In this document: piece by piece, positions 1-12,100 of the stretch
Layout: every line of letters begins with the position of its first letter
Numbering within the stretch: position 1 is the stretch's first letter
Assembly: GCA_032718565.1 (NCBI GenBank)
Contig: JAVGVS010000021.1
Location: 4,182,047-4,246,046 of the forward strand
Source: Distichodus sexfasciatus
Lineage: Eukaryota > Chordata > Actinopteri > Characiformes > Distichodontidae
Direction of reading: 5' to 3'
Length of the DNA stretch: 64,000 bases
Notes under the pieces: model-generated
Database searches by the model: none
Told to the model about the DNA's origin: nothing
What the model saw: only the letters and a program-made list of their open reading frames with translations
Program-made: the position numbers and the translations under genes

Positions 1-238
1 AGCGTATGGACGGAAAGAGGAAAAAAAGAGGAAGAGGGGGTAATGGAGAGATGACTTGATTGGGGGAGGAGTGGACTCTAGTTGAACCTCAGGCTCTGTT
101 CTTAATCAGCACTCGGATCGTAGCCATGCTCTTATCGTCCGTAATTACAGCACAGAAATGTAAATAAGATTACACAATGGGTTCTGATCGGGCCTGTCGG
201 GACCACGGATGGACATGTTGGTGCAAGGAGAGGAGGGG

Positions 239-240
<2 letters not shown>

Positions 241-269
<29 letters not shown>
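241..269. repeat. (GA)n microsatellite
   Basis: Pure GA dinucleotides in a purine-rich tract. Confidence 0.95.
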
Positions 270-272
<3 letters not shown>

Positions 273-1757
273 ATGGAGAGGGAGGTGGGGTAAAGGAAGA
301 AGGGGAGGAGGAATATAAGGATCCTAAGGCTTTTAAGATGGTTCTTTCTTTATAGGGCAGTCGCTAGTAAGATTTGGATTGATGGTGGACAACCTTTTAA
401 AGGCTTTAAAACGCAGATTAACAAAGCCAAATACCAATTCGACGAAATCCAACACCTGCCTTAAACTGGTCACAAGTACAAAAAACCGTCATGGACCAAC
501 TAAAACCCCTGCAACTTTTAGACTGTTTTAGACATAAGAGATTGAGAATGAATTAACCGACACACAAAAATTGGATTGGTAAAATAACTTTTATGATGAA
601 ATCAAAATGTCAATATTCTACTGTGTTTATGTATTAAACTAATGTATGTATAATCACAAATGTAGGGAAATGAAAAGCGTTTTATGCATTTAAGCGTGTA
701 GGTTTTGATCTGCATTGTCATTTTGTCCCTGGTGTTTACAGGAAAGAAATTGTGGACACAGGTCATTTTTGAGAGTTTGTGTTTTCATGTGACAGCTTCA
801 GGTGTGAGAGGAAGTTTAAGGGCTTTTATTGTGACTGCAAGGTGGAGTGCTCACATTCCAGGAACTGATTTAGACGCACATCCAGTGTCCCGCTAAACAG
901 TTCCACAGAACAAAAGAATGTGTGTGTGTTTCCCTCTGTCCCTTTGTTTTTCCAGTCAGAATTGTGATTTTTTTTTTTTTTGGCTTCTTTGACTAAGTGT
1001 GAATTGTGTGAGCAATCATGCAGGGTGTGCAATATGGCAGGATTACTTTGATGAATGTGCCTATTGTGCGTACTGGACTGAAACAATGGGTAAAGATCCT
1101 GCGCAATGGCGTACATTATAGGTTTTCCTATTTCAAAATTGCAGTAATATCAGGAATAAAGCAGTTAAACCTGCAAACCAGTCCCCCCTTCCCACCACCA
1201 AACTGCACATAACATCGTAAAATCATTTCATCATAAGCAAACCATATGCATTTTACAATTTTTTCCACATTTTAAAAATAACACCTCATGTTATTATGGG
1301 TCAATTTCATGACCCAGGTGGCCACAGTGTCAACATGTCCAAATCCCTGGCCTTTGCCGGTTTTGTCTTGTGTCTTTATCCTGATTAGAGAGGACATTCC
1401 CAGGGTTGTATTCCATCTGCCCACACTGATTAGCCTCATATTTGAAGATGTTTGGCAGGTTTGCTAGCATACCTTCAGTCTTTTGTGGGTTTTGCTGCGT
1501 TCTCTCTAAAACGGTTTGAACATGATTGCTCTTGGGGACCTGGCATCCCTCCAGACGAAAAGATAGATGATAGAGGAATCAAACTACTCTTTCCTCCCTC
1601 GCTCTCCCTCCAAGTCTCTCTCTTAATCTCTTGCTCTGTCTTTCTCTTCCCTGTAGATAAAAATGTGTCATTATGACTTTGAACACAATATTGTTGCACA
1701 AACACAGTCAGCTTTTTCCCCTCAGTATTAGGGAAGTGTGCAGTCATTCTATGATCA

Positions 1758-1760
<3 letters not shown>

Positions 1761-1790
<30 letters not shown>
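1761..1790. repeat. (CT)n microsatellite
   Basis: Pure CT run. Confidence 0.95.
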
Positions 1791-1793
<3 letters not shown>

Positions 1794-3119
1794 CCTCACT
1801 TTATCTCTCACATATTACACTTCCCAAAAGGCTGCACAAGTGTTTCTGATTTCTTAGTTCTGGTTCCTCAATTAGCTTCCTTAACACAGACACAGTAAGG
1901 AGTCAAAGCAGGAAGAATGGGAAAGCAAAACAGTCTGACTGAATCACAGAAAAATCTCAATTCCATTTGGTACATAACATTTACATGTAATAATAGAGAT
2001 TCATTTTTTTCTGAGTGCCTACACACAGACACACATACACACATATTGGGCGTCTAACTTTCAAATCTAATTTCTAGTGATGTTTTAACAGGCACATATG
2101 GACTTGTTACTCTGTAGTACCAAATGATGAAATCAGACTGACAGAGGGACTGTTTCAGGGTGAGAAAATGCAGGTTCAGAAAGAAAGAAATCTGGACAAA
2201 TATTTGAGTTCTAATTTTGACAGACAGCACCTCATAATTGAGCTCATCTGGTAAGAAGAGCACAACATGGTAAAGTACCTCAAAAAAGCTATTAGCAACT
2301 TCTGCACTCCGAATGGTCTCATTCTCTTCAGTCATTATTGGGTTTAGGTAGCATCATTTTATGTTAACAGACTGGACAGAAAACCTGCTGGTCAATTTAA
2401 TACACAGAAACACTTTTTACTTTTTATTTTTCATTTCATTTTCAGGCAAGCTGAGTACATCACATAACATTCACCAGTCTTGAATTATCTCTTAAACGTC
2501 CCTTTGTACTGCTTAAGTTATTACAGGTAGTTTTCAAAACTTTTTAAATGATTATAGCTTAAATTTTCATCAAATAGTATCAAAACAAACAAACTTAGCA
2601 AAGGTTTAATGACAAAAACAATCAACGTATTCCTTAGGATGATCTCATTAGGTGATACTCTAGACATCCTATCTTGCATACAGTTTGTATTTTTTGCTTT
2701 TTGATATCTGAACAACTTCTTTTGATGAAGTGTGCCCATTTTTGCTATTACCTCGTGGTTAACGCATTTACCTCCGGATTCACTCACATGTCATATGTCT
2801 TGGCAAGTTGGACGCTTTGTTAAAAGATGTTCCCCACCACACAGACTTGAATGAAATTTGCAAGCTAAACTGCATATTTTTCGGAGGATCACTAGGCAGA
2901 AATGTGAACAGATGTGCACTTTTGACTTGAATATTGTTGTTCCGCACACCAGGATCGCGTTGTGCACGTTGCGGTGTAACTTTACCTTACACGTGGGGAC
3001 GGGCTGAAACTGCAACATGCAACATTGGTTGGTTGATGTTCCAATATTGCACCTACTTGCATGATAGGATACACATACTGTCTGATGTACTATTTTATAC
3101 AACTTCAAGCCATAAGCAA

Positions 3120-3481
3120 AGCTAGAGAAGATATTTTTTAAACAGTAGCTTTTCAAGCTACAAGATACCTATGATTAAATGTAGCTAGAGTTACCAAGGG
3201 TGTGCTGTGACGCAATGAGCATGCGCCGTGCATTGGCACTTACGCCAATTCAACACCAAATACAGAAACACTTTTTTGTTAAAAATCCAGTCTTGGTGAA
3301 GAGGGTGTTTACAAAATAGCGATTGAGCAAACCTTGGTAAACGCTCTCTTTGCAATGACAGGTATTTGTAAACATTAACTTTGAAAAGAGAGAGTGTTTG
3401 CAAAGACCGCTCCATGGCTATTTTTAAACAAAAAGTAGTTCCTTTTAACGCTACAGCATTTTAAAAGTAGCTTTGCCACTG
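3120..3481. mobile_element. hAT-like repeat copy (same family, diverged)
   Basis: Shares GCCAATTCAACACCAAATAC and AGAAACAC with the copy at 32985-33340, and ends AAAAGTAGCTTTGCCACTG. Boundaries are approximate. Confidence 0.5.
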
Positions 3482-3608
3482 ATAAGCGTTAAGCATGTCG
3501 TCAAAATCAAAATGTATTTTCCTGAAAATTGTCAAGATCGCTCTATCACCTTGAAATAATAGACGACACCCAGGTGGCTTTTTTTCTGAACATATGTTTA
3601 CTTATTGT

Positions 3609-3624
3609 TTATATATATATATAT

Positions 3625-3670
<46 letters not shown>
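3609..3670. repeat. (TA)n microsatellite
   Basis: Nearly pure AT repeat with two single-base interruptions; self-complementary. Confidence 0.95.
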
Positions 3671-3678
<8 letters not shown>

Positions 3679-4480
3679 AATTTATTTAAATATACAGTGT
3701 GGCATTTTACTTTGCATTCCACTTTTAATGTGGCTAACTGTTGACAACTGAAATCATTGTGTTTACATTGATTCAAACCATGTAAGTAGTGAGGGTTCTT
3801 TTTACAAGGTTAGGTGATGCAAGAGGAATTTCCTCAAGAGGTCTCATGAGGTCTTCTAAAATGGGTCATTCTTCAAAAGAAATTCAGTATGAAAGTCTGG
3901 TAGATAGAAACACTCATGACAGCAGACATCACATACACCATATCTGACTGCTTTAAGTGAGTCGATGCGGACAATCACGAGTAAGCACGCAAGTAAAGTT
4001 CTCAGAGGAGGAACATCGCTGCCCACATCCTGTTCCAAACCAGGAGCACCCAGCTATCTGTGAGAGGAACTGGTCAGACATTTGTACTAGAGCTTTTTCT
4101 ACTATTGGAGGTGTTGTTAGTCATCCTGGTATTTTTTTTCAAATTGAAACCACTTCTAGAATACTAAACAAAAGAAATGGGTTCTAAGGAATTACAGTTG
4201 TTGAAGCCTTTAAATACATAGATCGCCAGCTGCATGCGTCAACAACTTTGTTGGCATTTTTACATTCTATATTCAGATCTGTGTGTCTGCAAGTTCAGCA
4301 TTATATGTATGTACAGTTTGTATTTCTAGCGTCTGACCTATCTGAAGTGTCTTGCACCTGCAAACAGAAGCCATTGAAAATGCCTTTCTTAACATGTTGT
4401 ATAAGCACAGCGGAGACTAAACAGACGTTTCCTTACACCACCCAATAACTCTTGGCCTGTCAGACACAGAGAAGTGCACA

Positions 4481-4483
4481 AAC

Positions 4484-4518
<35 letters not shown>

Positions 4519-4519
4519 A
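4481..4519. repeat. (CA)n microsatellite
   Basis: Interrupted CA/TACA run. Confidence 0.9.
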
Positions 4520-5964
4520 CACAGTCAGTCGGACAGACACAAACTAAGTTTCACATCTGAAAAATATTTTACACACCTTTCCTCATAAGACTTCCACTGA
4601 GCACATAACACAAGAAACATTTATTTAGGAAAGAAAGTCTGAGCTGTTTATGCTGTTACCCTCTGTCATCTCAACATATACCCACATACAGTGAATGTTT
4701 CAGAGACTGGCTAATGAAGCACACACAAGTGTGTGCACAGAAACAGTATTTGCAAAATAACATGATAGCAACAGCCTGCAATTACAACATGTATCACAAG
4801 GCAAAAAATAAGTAGCACAATTGAAATAAATGCAGAGTATTACACTAAGTTGTAGGTAATGCAGTTTTAAATGATAAAATTAAAATGTTCCTTTACTTGT
4901 CATGTTAATCATTCCTCCTTGTAGAGCTGAGAAACTCATTCTGCCTTCTGTCCAGCCTGCTATCTACCACCAATCAGAGCCATTCTGTGTTCCACAGCCC
5001 AACCGAAGGCGATTTGTCCATTGCCACTAGAAGCCTGTACGTTTGTTAACGCTGATTGGGTGGGCTCAGAGTTCTCAGCAGCACATTTAAAACAAATTAT
5101 TTAGGGCATCCTGTTTAAATTTTTCACCAATAAAGTGAGATGAACTGAATGTGTCTGACTCTAATTTACCCCATGAAATATAACCGCCTATTTAAAGAAA
5201 CAGACACTTGTATCAATTAGAAATATAAAAGAATCAGTTTGAAAATAAACCAATAATCATTAATTATTCAAACTAGTCATCTCAGGCATGTGAATATCAT
5301 GTTGCTACTTAGAACACTCATTTCATTTAGTGCCGTTTGGATTACGTTATTAATTTAAAATCTATTTTGTCAGTAGTTTTGTTTTTAATGCCATGACTTC
5401 CTTTCTTTAAGGTTAAGGTTAAGCACTGTAGCCACTTTTGTTTATACTGTGATCATGTAAGTCCAACACTGGAATAAATGGTTTAGCATATTGTTAATGT
5501 CATTATGGTTTGCACTATTTGCTGTAATGCTTCCTTGTAAAACAGACATTATACATAATCATGTCCAGTAAGCAGGAACACAGAGGGATGCTGTAAACCC
5601 TAATGGTCAAAGAGTATAAGATTACTGCATTTCTCCACAAACCTTTGAAAAGGTTTCATCAATGACAAAGTTAAAACCCTGCCCTCTGACTTTGACTTTG
5701 TAAGAGGGGTGGACCAATAAATGTTCTATGAGGAAGTATTGTTAAAAATGTTCTGACAGGAACCTTTCCTTTCCTATTCCTTTTGTGGCACGACGATCTG
5801 GCTGAATTAAAGAGGACTGCCATCTCATTGGGCTGCTGAATGTGTATTGTTGTCAGTATGTTTGTATTTCTGCACTATTTTAGAAGCAGGCCTCGGTTTC
5901 GTGATACCGTTATACTAAGAATATTGGTGATTAACCTCTTTGTCTTTCTGTGGTTCTCCTCTAG

Positions 5965-6115
5965 GATCGATTATTCTGTTATGGAGTATGTGAACGGAGG
6001 AGATCTGATAACCCAGATCCAGCGCCACTTAAAAGTTTGATGAGGCCCGTTTCACGCTTTATGCTGCTGAAGTCATATCTGGCGCCATGTTCCTGCACCA
6101 ACATAATATTTACAG
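5965..6115 (+). pseudogene. prkce: prkce kinase exon with clustered frameshifts
   Basis: The exon lies between a CTAG acceptor and an AG|GTACGC donor. It encodes the DRLF...VMEYVNGGDL...QIQR...KFDEAR...YAAEV...MFLHQH segment of the PKC C-lobe, but the pieces fall in different frames. A 2-nt loss follows DRLF, and 1 extra nt precedes KFDE. A codon is missing before the final YR. A compensating +1/-1 pair around FTLY is possible. The length is 151 nt, whereas a normal exon needs 155 nt to keep phase with the next one (AG|G). As written it would destroy the downstream frame. No second copy of this exon was seen in the window. It is marked as broken, but an assembly error in an active gene is the likelier cause because all later exons are intact. 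Confidence 0.7.
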
Positions 6116-9100
6116 GTACGCATATACACTGAAAGACTAGAGTTGTACCATTACATCGATCTACACTGATCGCTGATCTGGCGATCCCATAGCTTCGTCC
6201 AAAATGGGATCCCCATCATCATGGCCTATGAAGTCTAGGTGTGGTTTGGTTTTCAAAGGCGCAAAAACACAACTTGATAGAGTTTCCAATGGACTAAATT
6301 AAAAAATCATTTTGCCAATTCAATGCAAGTCCCAAGTGAGCAAATCTTGCGCGACAATGAAAAATTCCATCTGTAGCAGTGGTTCTCAAACATCTCTGCA
6401 GGGGCCCCATCTTTTGTAGATATATTTTTGTGCCATCCCCCTTTTCTCCTCAATTCTTCATTGCCTTAGTTGCACCTTTCAGTCACTCAAGTCTTCTTTA
6501 TAATGATGTTATATTTCTGCAGTGTCTGTAACACAAAATGAAGTGAATTTGGTGAAAAAGCAACTTTTTCTGCCTTATAAACCAGGCTTCATTCAGATAA
6601 ACGTCTGTGCCGTTGGAAGTACTGGTGGAAGTTTGCACCAAACTTGGGCATACTTGGCCATACACCGCGCCAGTTTGAAAGCTTTGGCTTATAGTAAAAG
6701 GGAAAAGTCCTTGAGAGATATCAAGACGCAGAGGAAACCTCGCACCTTACACCTCATGCATTTGAATTGTGCACGTAAGTGAGAGTGTGTATAACAAAAG
6801 CTTTAATTAAGGTTCAGAAGGCCGCTGAAAGGTAAAACTGACAGTAATGAACCCTTGTCCAGCTTGCCTGACGAGACTGGCCCAGAGAACCTGTCCTTCC
6901 AAAACCACTGCTGCTCTCCCCCATCAGCTTTGCATTTCCAGCACAAATGCGAGTTTGCACAGCCCCAGTAAAAAAAAAAAAAATGCTGACACTCCTATTA
7001 TTGCCCCAAATGGGTGAGAGTGGATTTGTCCACCAACACACTTTCTTTTCTTCACTTTGTCCTTGCTATCTCTTCATCTCTTTGCTATATGTTCATCCCT
7101 TTCATTCTCATACTGATAGATCTTTGGAGTTTGGATCCTTGATGAGAGCGTACAAAGAGTTTCACCACTTAATCAATAATTGTGCAAACATATAGCATCG
7201 ATCACAGTCTTCCACAATCTTAGAAAAAAGATAGACAGAAGCATTTGACGGAGGAACTTTAAACAAACTCCATATCTTTAGTGTGTAGGAAGTTATCATA
7301 CAGAAGCAGTGTCTTCAGTTTAAAATGCTGATCACGACACAACTGAAGAGCTAGTTTTAACTAACCTTTTCCACCATTGCATTTTTGTTTTAAAGAAAAG
7401 GATTGTCCACTTGGTTCTGTCTCAGGGTTTGCAAGAGTCACCATAATGAGAAACTTTATTAGAACTTTATTTGTGACTTTTCATATGTACTGGGGAGTTG
7501 ACAAACCTGTTGAACCCTGCCTCCCATCAGTTTCTCCCTTTCCTTTCTTTTTCGCCTTTTCTTCATGTTTCTGCCCCTGTTCACTCTTTGCTGTCTCTTT
7601 TAGTGGTGTAGAGAATGCTAAAATTGTCAGCTTATACCTGACATGCCTCCAGGTGCCATAGCAGGGAGCGTGTATGGGCTTTGACAAGTGAAAGACATGA
7701 CTCTATCTCGGTAAATGCACACAATTGACTAAGCTCGCATTTTAACTCCTTCCCTGCACTTTTGCAGGCATTAGGGGACAGAAATGCGTGTCATCAGAAC
7801 ATTCTAACTTGTCATGTCATAACAGCACGCCCCGGTTATTGTTTTGTTCTCTTCACATGTTCACATGCAAATTCAAGCCAGTCGTGATGGACAAAAGAAT
7901 GGTTGAACAGGAATATGAATATCTCATTTTAATATAAATAAAAGAATGTAAAATAAGGATAATACTTATACAATTTTATATTATATTACATAAATATAAT
8001 ATTGTATATGAGCTGTCCCCTATAAACAGTACTCAAAGGATTTAATTAAATTTTTACCTTTTTATTTACTTTCAGGTAAAATTATAATTATTGTATTAGT
8101 TTGAAATCATATTTGCTAGTGCACAGTCCACTATTTGGGTTATCTTCTTGTAAATGTTAAACATGAAAGTAATTTTTACATGACATTCAACTGACACATA
8201 TACTAATATACTTTAAATCCAGTGTGTCAAGAACTTAAGAACATTGACCATCAAATTTCCTGGTTTCTAAATTTCTGAAAACAACTTGAGCTGTGAGGGA
8301 GGGCCATTTGTAATGTGCAATCTCACAAACTACCAAGGTCTGGAAGTACTTTTCCTGGAGCTAAAAAACAAGATCACAGGAAAAAAAGACAACCATCGCT
8401 GTGCCAGACACAATCTTCAAAACTAACATGAATGAACATAAAGCTTTTCTTTTTTTTTTTAGTTCCACTTAAGTCCCCTCTGGTAACTTCCCTTCAGGTT
8501 CCTCTTGATCCTGTGTGGAGTGAGTGAGGGATTGAGAAAGATGTTTTTCTCCTCCTGGGGGGAAAGAATGGAGGAGAACGAGGGGATGTGTTTGGTCTGT
8601 GGTGCATGCTGCGACTCGTAGCACTGTAGATGTCCAGCCTGACTCGGAACTGCAGCATGGTACGGTTCTGCAATGCAGCTGTTTTTTGTGATATAGCTGC
8701 AGCTCTTTACATGTATGGATTGAATCTCAGCTTCATACATGTTCTGGGAGCAGGAGTCGTCATGACGCTGAGGGAGCTCTGAGTTCATCTCGGGAGGGTA
8801 TGGAAAAATCACTCCACACTAACAAGGAACACAGGAAGGCTCTTCAATAGGGCCTGATTTTGTGTGTGTGCGTGTAATGTGTTTGTATGTGAGTTCGTAC
8901 GTGTGTATGTGCTTGTGTGTCTGAGACAGGGAGAGCCTGGGATTTGGGTGGGGGCAATGAGGGAGAAATAACATCATCAGGGCTTTGTAAACTACAGCTA
9001 CAAACGTGAGGGCCCACTGGAGCACAGGGCCAGTGTGTCACGTCTCCTGTCAGTGGGTGTTATGTGTGTCTGCATGCATTTTTTTCCTTTTTTTTGCTGT

Positions 9101-12100
9101 GTGTCTGCCTGTTTGTCTGTTTCTAGATAAGAATCCATTTGCTCAAGTAAGGAGTGTAGAAGGGAGAGTGGTAGTGCAGTGAATTTCCAAGGAGCGTTGT
9201 GTGTCTGTTCTGGTTGCTGAAAAGTCTGTCAAGTTCTGTGACTTTCATTATCACCGAACTCAGAGACTTCGCTAGCAGGCTTGTAAATCGGATGCCATTG
9301 ACATGGTATGTGCATATTACTCTCAAATACTGTCTCTTCTCCCATTGCTGTTGCTCCTCCCTGTCCGTCTTTTTGTCTGTCTATCTCTCTCTCTCTATCC
9401 AGAATAGAACAGTTACATAAACCCGGGGCTGTCCCCCTCCCCTCCCTTTTGTCGGAACAGTGCCTCACAAAAACACCTTTGCTTGACTGATGCTGGTGAA
9501 GAAATGTTGACATTTTTTGCCAATCAACCATCAAAGGCCATGTTGCTTGACTTCCTTTTACTATCTTTGTTCTGGGCAACATTATCTTGGCATCTTCACT
9601 CACATTTTCACACAGACACTACCCAGTTAAGGGCCTAAAGAGAGAGGGGAAGAAGGTATTGGACAGAGCTGGGCAATGATTATGATTAATAAAAAAATAT
9701 TGAAAGGGACAGGGATTTGTGACTTAGCACAAGGTTATTTTCAATGGAACAGTTCAGAAACACACTCATGAGGGAAAGGACTAATCAAACTAGATCATTA
9801 GTTTACTAATCGAACTGTAATTGCTTTATAATGCACTTAGTCAACATTTAGTCATTGAACACAAAGGGGTTATGAACAAATAACAAAAAAAACGGAAAAA
9901 GGAGAAATGGACGTAACTTGCAAATAAGTGCACATGGCAAAAACGTATGAAAACGCACTACACCGCTATACCCCACACATTTTAGAGTTGGAACAGCATT
10001 TCTAGTGCAAAAACTGTAGGATGAGTAGCAGTGGGTGTAATAAGAATAAGAATAAGAATAGTGACGCAATCACGTAATTAACCAGTATGAGCAAGATGAA
10101 CTTGGTGAAAACATAGAAGAACAGGATACAAAAAGAAGGAAAGATAAAATTACCCTCTCTTATTTATATTCACTGAAGTTCCTCTTAATGTCAGTATTTA
10201 TCTAAACACTTCTTCATTACAGAAATAAATACATTTGTAATTATTCTAGTAAGAGCAATTTAATTGCTTAAACCAGTGAAAAAATTATATTGACAGTTGA
10301 CAAAAATGTTCATCTGGTGTGTGAACATAATGTATGACAAGAAGTTAGTTCTTTGGACTACTGTGTTATTCGTTAAGTCACTGACAATACACAATGTTAT
10401 TGTGCACTGGAATTCTGAAAGGAAAATTGCATGTAGTTTCCTTGTGTGACAAGGAGAACAGTTACAGCACAGTTTGGGTCTGGTGACTTGTGTATGGTAT
10501 CGCAACAACACAAAGAAAAATGCTTTACACTAAAGCAACTTCCTCTCTGCATTTTTGACACATTTGCAGAATTTCCCATATTTTACAACACCCCCATTTT
10601 TAAACAACATAAAACCGCACCAAGAAAGCTACCAGACCTGCTGGGAACTAAACCACTTCCCCCAAAACAGTAACTGAATAGCGATTAATGTCATTACAGT
10701 GTTAACTGCATGAACAAACACTTTTTGCATATGGCAGGATCAGAAAGGCATTGTGATGTCACCCACACAACCAGCTCTGCCTCCTTTTATAAAGATGCAA
10801 TCTGTTAAAAAGCACATGATGATGAGGCCAAGTCTGGGGTCGTTTTTCTGCCGTTGTTCTTGTTTGACCTCTTCCAGTAAGCTTCAGTGTGTACATTCAT
10901 GGCAAATAAGCCAGAACGAAAACGGAAAATGAGCTATAGAAGCAGATGCAGTGTATCTAAATTCTTATCTGGCATTTGCTTTTTTTAGGGCTTGCCAGAG
11001 GTTGTGTTGTTGCATCTGATCCAGCATATTTTTTGAAAGGGATTAAATGTATAATTTTGCATGTCAGGTGTTTAAAATGCTGCTTGAATTTGTTTGCCAA
11101 GCTCTGTTGGTAAGAAAAACATCTCCGTGTGTTTCTAAAGCACAGATGGTCACAAGTAGAGCGGGTCTTTATGGACAAGCTTCAGGCGCTCATCAGCTTA
11201 AACAGTTTCAGAACTACAGTTTTATAGATTTTCTTTTGGCATTGACATTATCCTTATGTTGAGTGACAGCAACAATTAAATAAAAGGTGGAAATGCAGTT
11301 TAGCATAGCATTTAGATCTTTTATTGGAGTTATATAGAAGATGAGGCCTGCTGTTTTGAAGTGACCGTTATACCACTTTAGAAGAACAGAGGATACCATA
11401 GGGTATGGGTTCAGTTAAAGCACAGAAGGCCTTCAGTTATTCACGTGCCTAGAGTGGAAAATGAAGTTCTGTCATGGGGAGGAATATATTAGGCAACAAG
11501 TGAAGCATTAGTTGGTGTGAAGTTGATATAGACAAAAAACAAACTGCAACAGCTAGACGACTGGGTCAGAGCATCTCCAAAATGGCAGGTCTTGTAGTGT
11601 TTCCGAGCAAGGACAAACTGAGAACAGTCAACAGCATCATGGTTGCAAAAGAATCACTGGTCATGGGAGGCAAAGGCTAATCCATCCAGTTTCACTGAAG
11701 AGCAACTGTAACTCAAACTGAAGAAATCTTAATGATGCTTAGGATTTAGGATGCAACAATACATAGATCTACATTAATTCAATCAATCCAAAAAGAAAAC
11801 CCTGATCAGGCAACATACATATTGTAAGGTCCCTTGCCAAGCAAGCATGGAATCATCTGGTTTCGCCACAACTTTTATTAAGTGTGATAACACAGGCTAC
11901 TGTAGGCTGTAGCTGAGGAATAAAAATGTCAAATAATATTTTATTTTCTTTAATATGAAGGGAAGTGATTGTGTTAAATCACAAAATAATATTGTGTCAT
12001 ATCAAGTCAAAATCATTTGTAGCAGACTTTGTGATATCAGCAACAACAAACCGTTGTCCATTGAATCAGTATAATATTGTATTATGATTTACACATTTAC

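Larger units (their letters stand above)
1..5964 (+). other. prkce: prkce intron (partial), non-coding
   Basis: AT-rich sequence with stop codons in all frames. I looked for the preceding PKC exon (the QLYCCFQTK segment) and did not find it. Contains (GA)n at 241-269, (CT)n at 1761-1790, (TA)n at 3609-3670, (CA)n at 4481-4519 and a hAT-like repeat copy at about 3120-3481. Nothing else recognised. Confidence 0.6.

Noticed and set aside
3529..3744. Open frame with a long Tyr-Ile run
   Set aside because: It is the translation of the (TA)n microsatellite.
6378..6430. A hAT element starting CAGTGGTTCTCAAAC
   Set aside because: Only one end was seen; no matching inverted end or target duplication could be located nearby.
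8459..8812. A 117-codon open frame on the - strand in the prkce intron
   Set aside because: No homology or domain recognised and no flanking exons; treated as chance.
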